A stretch of DNA of 64,000 bases from Saturnia japonica (taxonomy: Eukaryota > Arthropoda > Insecta > Lepidoptera > Saturniidae): contig CM065321.1 of the NCBI GenBank assembly GCA_033032175.1, positions 12,298,501-12,362,500 of the forward strand. The letters are read 5' to 3'. The notes under the pieces were generated by a model. The model searched no databases, had not been told where the DNA came from, and saw only the letters and a list, made by a program, of their open reading frames with translations. The position numbers and the translations under genes were made by a program. Positions 61,476-64,000 of this stretch are shown in pieces. The stretch's first letter is position 1. Each line of letters starts with the position of its first letter.

Positions 61476-62730
61476 GAAGCCAAGCGCTTACGAACTGCTT
61501 CACCGACACCTGGTAGTTCTACAGAGGAGAATGAAATAAAATGGTCGACTCCAGGTAAAAAACGCAAACCAAAGAGCAATAGAATACAATAGGACAGTTT
61601 CGACTTATGCGCTATCAGAAACATTGTGGATAGTTTTTATACTGTTCGAAAAGAAATACCCACTTGAAATAAGATATTAGCTGTGGCTAAAAGAGATCTT
61701 AATTTCCAAGGGCAAAAAACATATTTAAGAGAAGTCTTGCTAGAAAAATTAGGCTACAAATTTAAGAAATGTAAGGATGTGAGACTTTTTTTGGCTCAAA
61801 AACCAAACATTCGAGCTTGGCGGGCAAGGTATCCACGACTTCATAAGGAGAACGACGACCTAGGTGCCGCAAAAAGAACAGTCATCTATATCGACGAAAC
61901 CTGGATTCACTCTCATTACACAGTGAGCAAATGCTAGCAAAATATTACCAGTAATGAATGAGGTACCAAAATGTAATACCAGTAGCATGAGTAAAAAAAA
62001 TCATAGTTGCGGTCAAAAATGGGTGATCGTTCATGCAGGAGGAGAGAATGGATTTGCGAATGGGGCCGCACTAGTATACAAATGTAAAAGTAATTCAGAA
62101 GACTACCATCATGAAAAGGATACGACAAATTTGAAAAAGTGGATTACGGAAAAATTTATTCCCAATTTGCCAACCAATAGCATAGTGGTACTAGATAATG
62201 TACCCTACCACTCTACACAAATAAATAAACCACCCACAAGTGTTGAAACAAAAGATGTTATTAGACCACAACATACCGTCCGACGAAAAAATGAAAAAAC
62301 CTGAGTTATACCATTTATTATATATAAATAAACCACCAAAACAATAAATGATAGATGAAATATTTAAAGAAATGGCCATGAAGTTCTACGCTTACCACCT
62401 TATATGTATGACCTGAACCCGATTGAATACATATGGAATTTAATAAAGCAAAGAGTAGCAGACAAAAATATAAATCAATCAGAAAAATAAATATAAAAAT
62501 TAACATGGGGTGCCATTAACAGCATAACTGAAAGCGACTGGCAAAAAGAAGTGAACCATGTAGAAAGGCTCAGACAAAAATATTGGCATGATGACCTACT
62601 GCAAAAAGCAAATGAAACACAGATTGTAATAAATTTGCAGTCAGATATCTCTTCTGAAAGTGAAGGATTCAGTAGCGACGAAGAACCTGAATTAGAAGGA
62701 GTAGAGTCACTTATCAGTGACGATGACTAA
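61476..62730 (+). pseudogene. Tc1/IS630-superfamily DDE transposase with acidic tail, degraded
   Basis: From EAKRLRTASPTPGSS the translation runs into STPGKKRKPKSNRIQ, a stop, then DSFDLCAIRNIVDSFYTVRKE, another stop and AVAKRDLNFQG. Catalytic phrases: VIYIDETWIHSHY (Asp 1), NSIVVLDNVPYHS (Asp 2) and LPPYMYDLNPIEYIWN (Glu). The C-terminus is acidic: EGFSSDEEPELEGVESLISDDD. Frames change near 61940 and again after 62300, where a short duplicated stretch (AAATAAACCACC) occurs. It belongs to a DDE_3-type family widespread in insects. Terminal repeats were not found. Confidence 0.75.
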
Positions 62731-62759
62731 TGTTAATATTATTATAATAAATACCTACA

Positions 62760-63450
62760 TAAACTTAAACTGTGATTTTATTAATTACAACATCACTTTT
62801 AGTAAACATAATTAAATGTCAAGTTAAAGTTTAGAAACGTTCCGCTCGCTAGCCGTTATTGATAAAGGGATGCCGCTCGGACGCAGGTAGCTGGGGCAAC
62901 AAATCCTAAATAATATTTTGCATTATTTTCTTAACCTCCTATTTATTACCTGTTATTGACAAAGCCATTTTACTGTTACACAGAGACCAGCGCAGCTCCA
63001 TAAGGCCTATAAGTGATCTTATAAGGGTTCATTTTGAGGTACGGATCCCTAAAAATAACCATTTTTTCCGACTTCAAAAAAAAACCGAATTTACTCAGTT
63101 CGAATGTAATAAGGATGTTCAGCCATAACTTCTTTCTTTATGAACTGATTTGGTTAATTCTTTATTTGTTGGATAGGGAATACCTCAAGGGTGGTCCCAT
63201 TTTAATTTAATTTGCATTGAACCTGCAACTTCGAAGATACACCAAGGAACTGTTCAAAAACATTGAAGTTGCTTTTTTTTGTTCAAATAGTCTTGCAAGT
63301 ATTAATTATTCAAATAAATATTATTCTCCTACGAATTACTAAATAATAGCTATGAAATATTTTTGAAAACCGGTCAGTTGTGTTTGTTAACCATTACAAA
63401 GAAAATATCAAATACTTATGTCCTCTTTATATTATTTGTATAGATATCCA
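62760..63450. other. Gene-free tail
   Basis: No coding region is supported. An AATAAA-like signal near 62746-62751 may belong to the adjacent transposase remnant. Phrases near 63070-63250 (CGACTTC, GGTCCCATTTTAATT, GACCTTCAACTT-like) are repeated from 43015-43215, an old dispersed family. Confidence 0.45.
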
Positions 63451-63456
63451 AAGGAG

Positions 63457-63780
63457 TTTTTGGCAGGATCTTGAAGTGACATATTGTCGTTTTTATTTTT
63501 AATTCGTTTACTTAGGTTTTTGACCCTATATTATGCAATATGGGTGGCATTTTGCGTGTAATAGTTTAGTTTGTGTGCACATGTGAAGTGGATTATAAAT
63601 ATAAACTGAAAGCATGCATTCTGGCATCCCACAAAAACTCCGTAGAAAGTTATAACAAGGGAGTCACCACCTTGTTGGAAAGCTGAAATTGTCATAAGAC
63701 GGGACACTATATTTACTTGATAATATCAGTAATTGTCTTCATTAAACAGGACTAGTTGCCAAGTTAGGAAGAGGAAGAAG
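63457..63780 (+). mobile_element. GAA-tailed SINE-like element, copy D
   Basis: A complete copy with ATATCCA near both flanks (about 63444-63450 and 63781-63787; AGATATCCA if the last AG is counted). The tail reads GAAGAGGAAGAAG. It is more diverged than copies A-C. Confidence 0.65.
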
Positions 63781-64000
63781 ATATCCAGATCCAAAATCTG
63801 TAAACTATAAAAATTCACAATAACCCTTTTATTTTTATACTTTTTAATATATTGCTGAAGTATGTATATATATTGCAATAAACATAAGTATCTACTTTGT
63901 TTTATAAAAATTTGCTGTTGTAATAAATAAAAAATAGTATTATGACCTTGATTTGAATAAAAGTGTTTTTTAGTTTTGAGAATATCTTATTAGTAATGAT

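Overview
The window is eukaryotic and almost certainly lepidopteran (moth or butterfly). It is AT-rich, its genes are split by introns with GT..AG borders, and the most recognisable gene is the insect nuclear FK506-binding protein with an N-terminal nucleoplasmin-like domain, close to the 46 kDa form known from noctuid moths. Most of the remaining DNA is decayed transposon sequence of kinds common in Lepidoptera. There is no sign of bacterial organisation, CRISPR or operons.

Four host genes can be supported. (1) 15957-18150, + strand: a two-exon, ENL/AF9-like YEATS protein with a short unfamiliar C-terminus and changed reader-pocket residues. (2) 29303-29545, +: a C18orf32/UPF0729 homologue. 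(3) 36456-44075, -: a complete eight-exon FKBP46-type nuclear prolyl isomerase (404 aa). (4) 55391-56717, +: ribosomal protein eS17 (RpS17) in three exons. They do not form a pathway. The chromatin reader-like protein and the nuclear FKBP/nucleoplasmin-like protein are both chromatin-associated by family, but their proximity is probably incidental.

Layout: 1-15 kb is gene-poor with old retroposon fragments, one decayed LINE (about 7.07-8.16 kb) and a 213-bp repeat. 15.9-18.5 kb is the YEATS gene. 18.9-25 kb is dense in nested elements: a GAA-tailed SINE-like family, a solo-LTR-like repeat, a Tigger/pogo derivative inside another TIR element, a 49-bp perfect inverted repeat and small MITEs. 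25.0-29.0 kb is a P-element-like transposon with 8-bp target duplications that carries a truncated THAP/coiled-coil transposase start and a hAT transposase pseudogene. 29.3 kb is the C18orf32 homologue. 30.3-34.6 kb is a Tc1/mariner-superfamily element split by a Jockey-clade LINE that has both ends but no reverse transcriptase. 36-44 kb is FKBP46. 44.2-45.8 kb and 45.9-50.5 kb hold a TIR element and a CR1-like LINE, each interrupted by further insertions. 55-56.7 kb is RpS17. 57.8-59.4 kb is a Tc1 element with 28-bp TIRs. 61.5-62.7 kb is a decayed DDE transposase.

No complete new functional system was found. The most unusual items are the YEATS paralogue with an altered acyl-lysine pocket, the P-element derivative cut just before its catalytic domain, three apparently identical 213-bp repeats each set in A-runs, and the GAA-tailed SINE-like family with clear target-site duplications. 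All exon borders and family calls were read by eye without alignment or database search.
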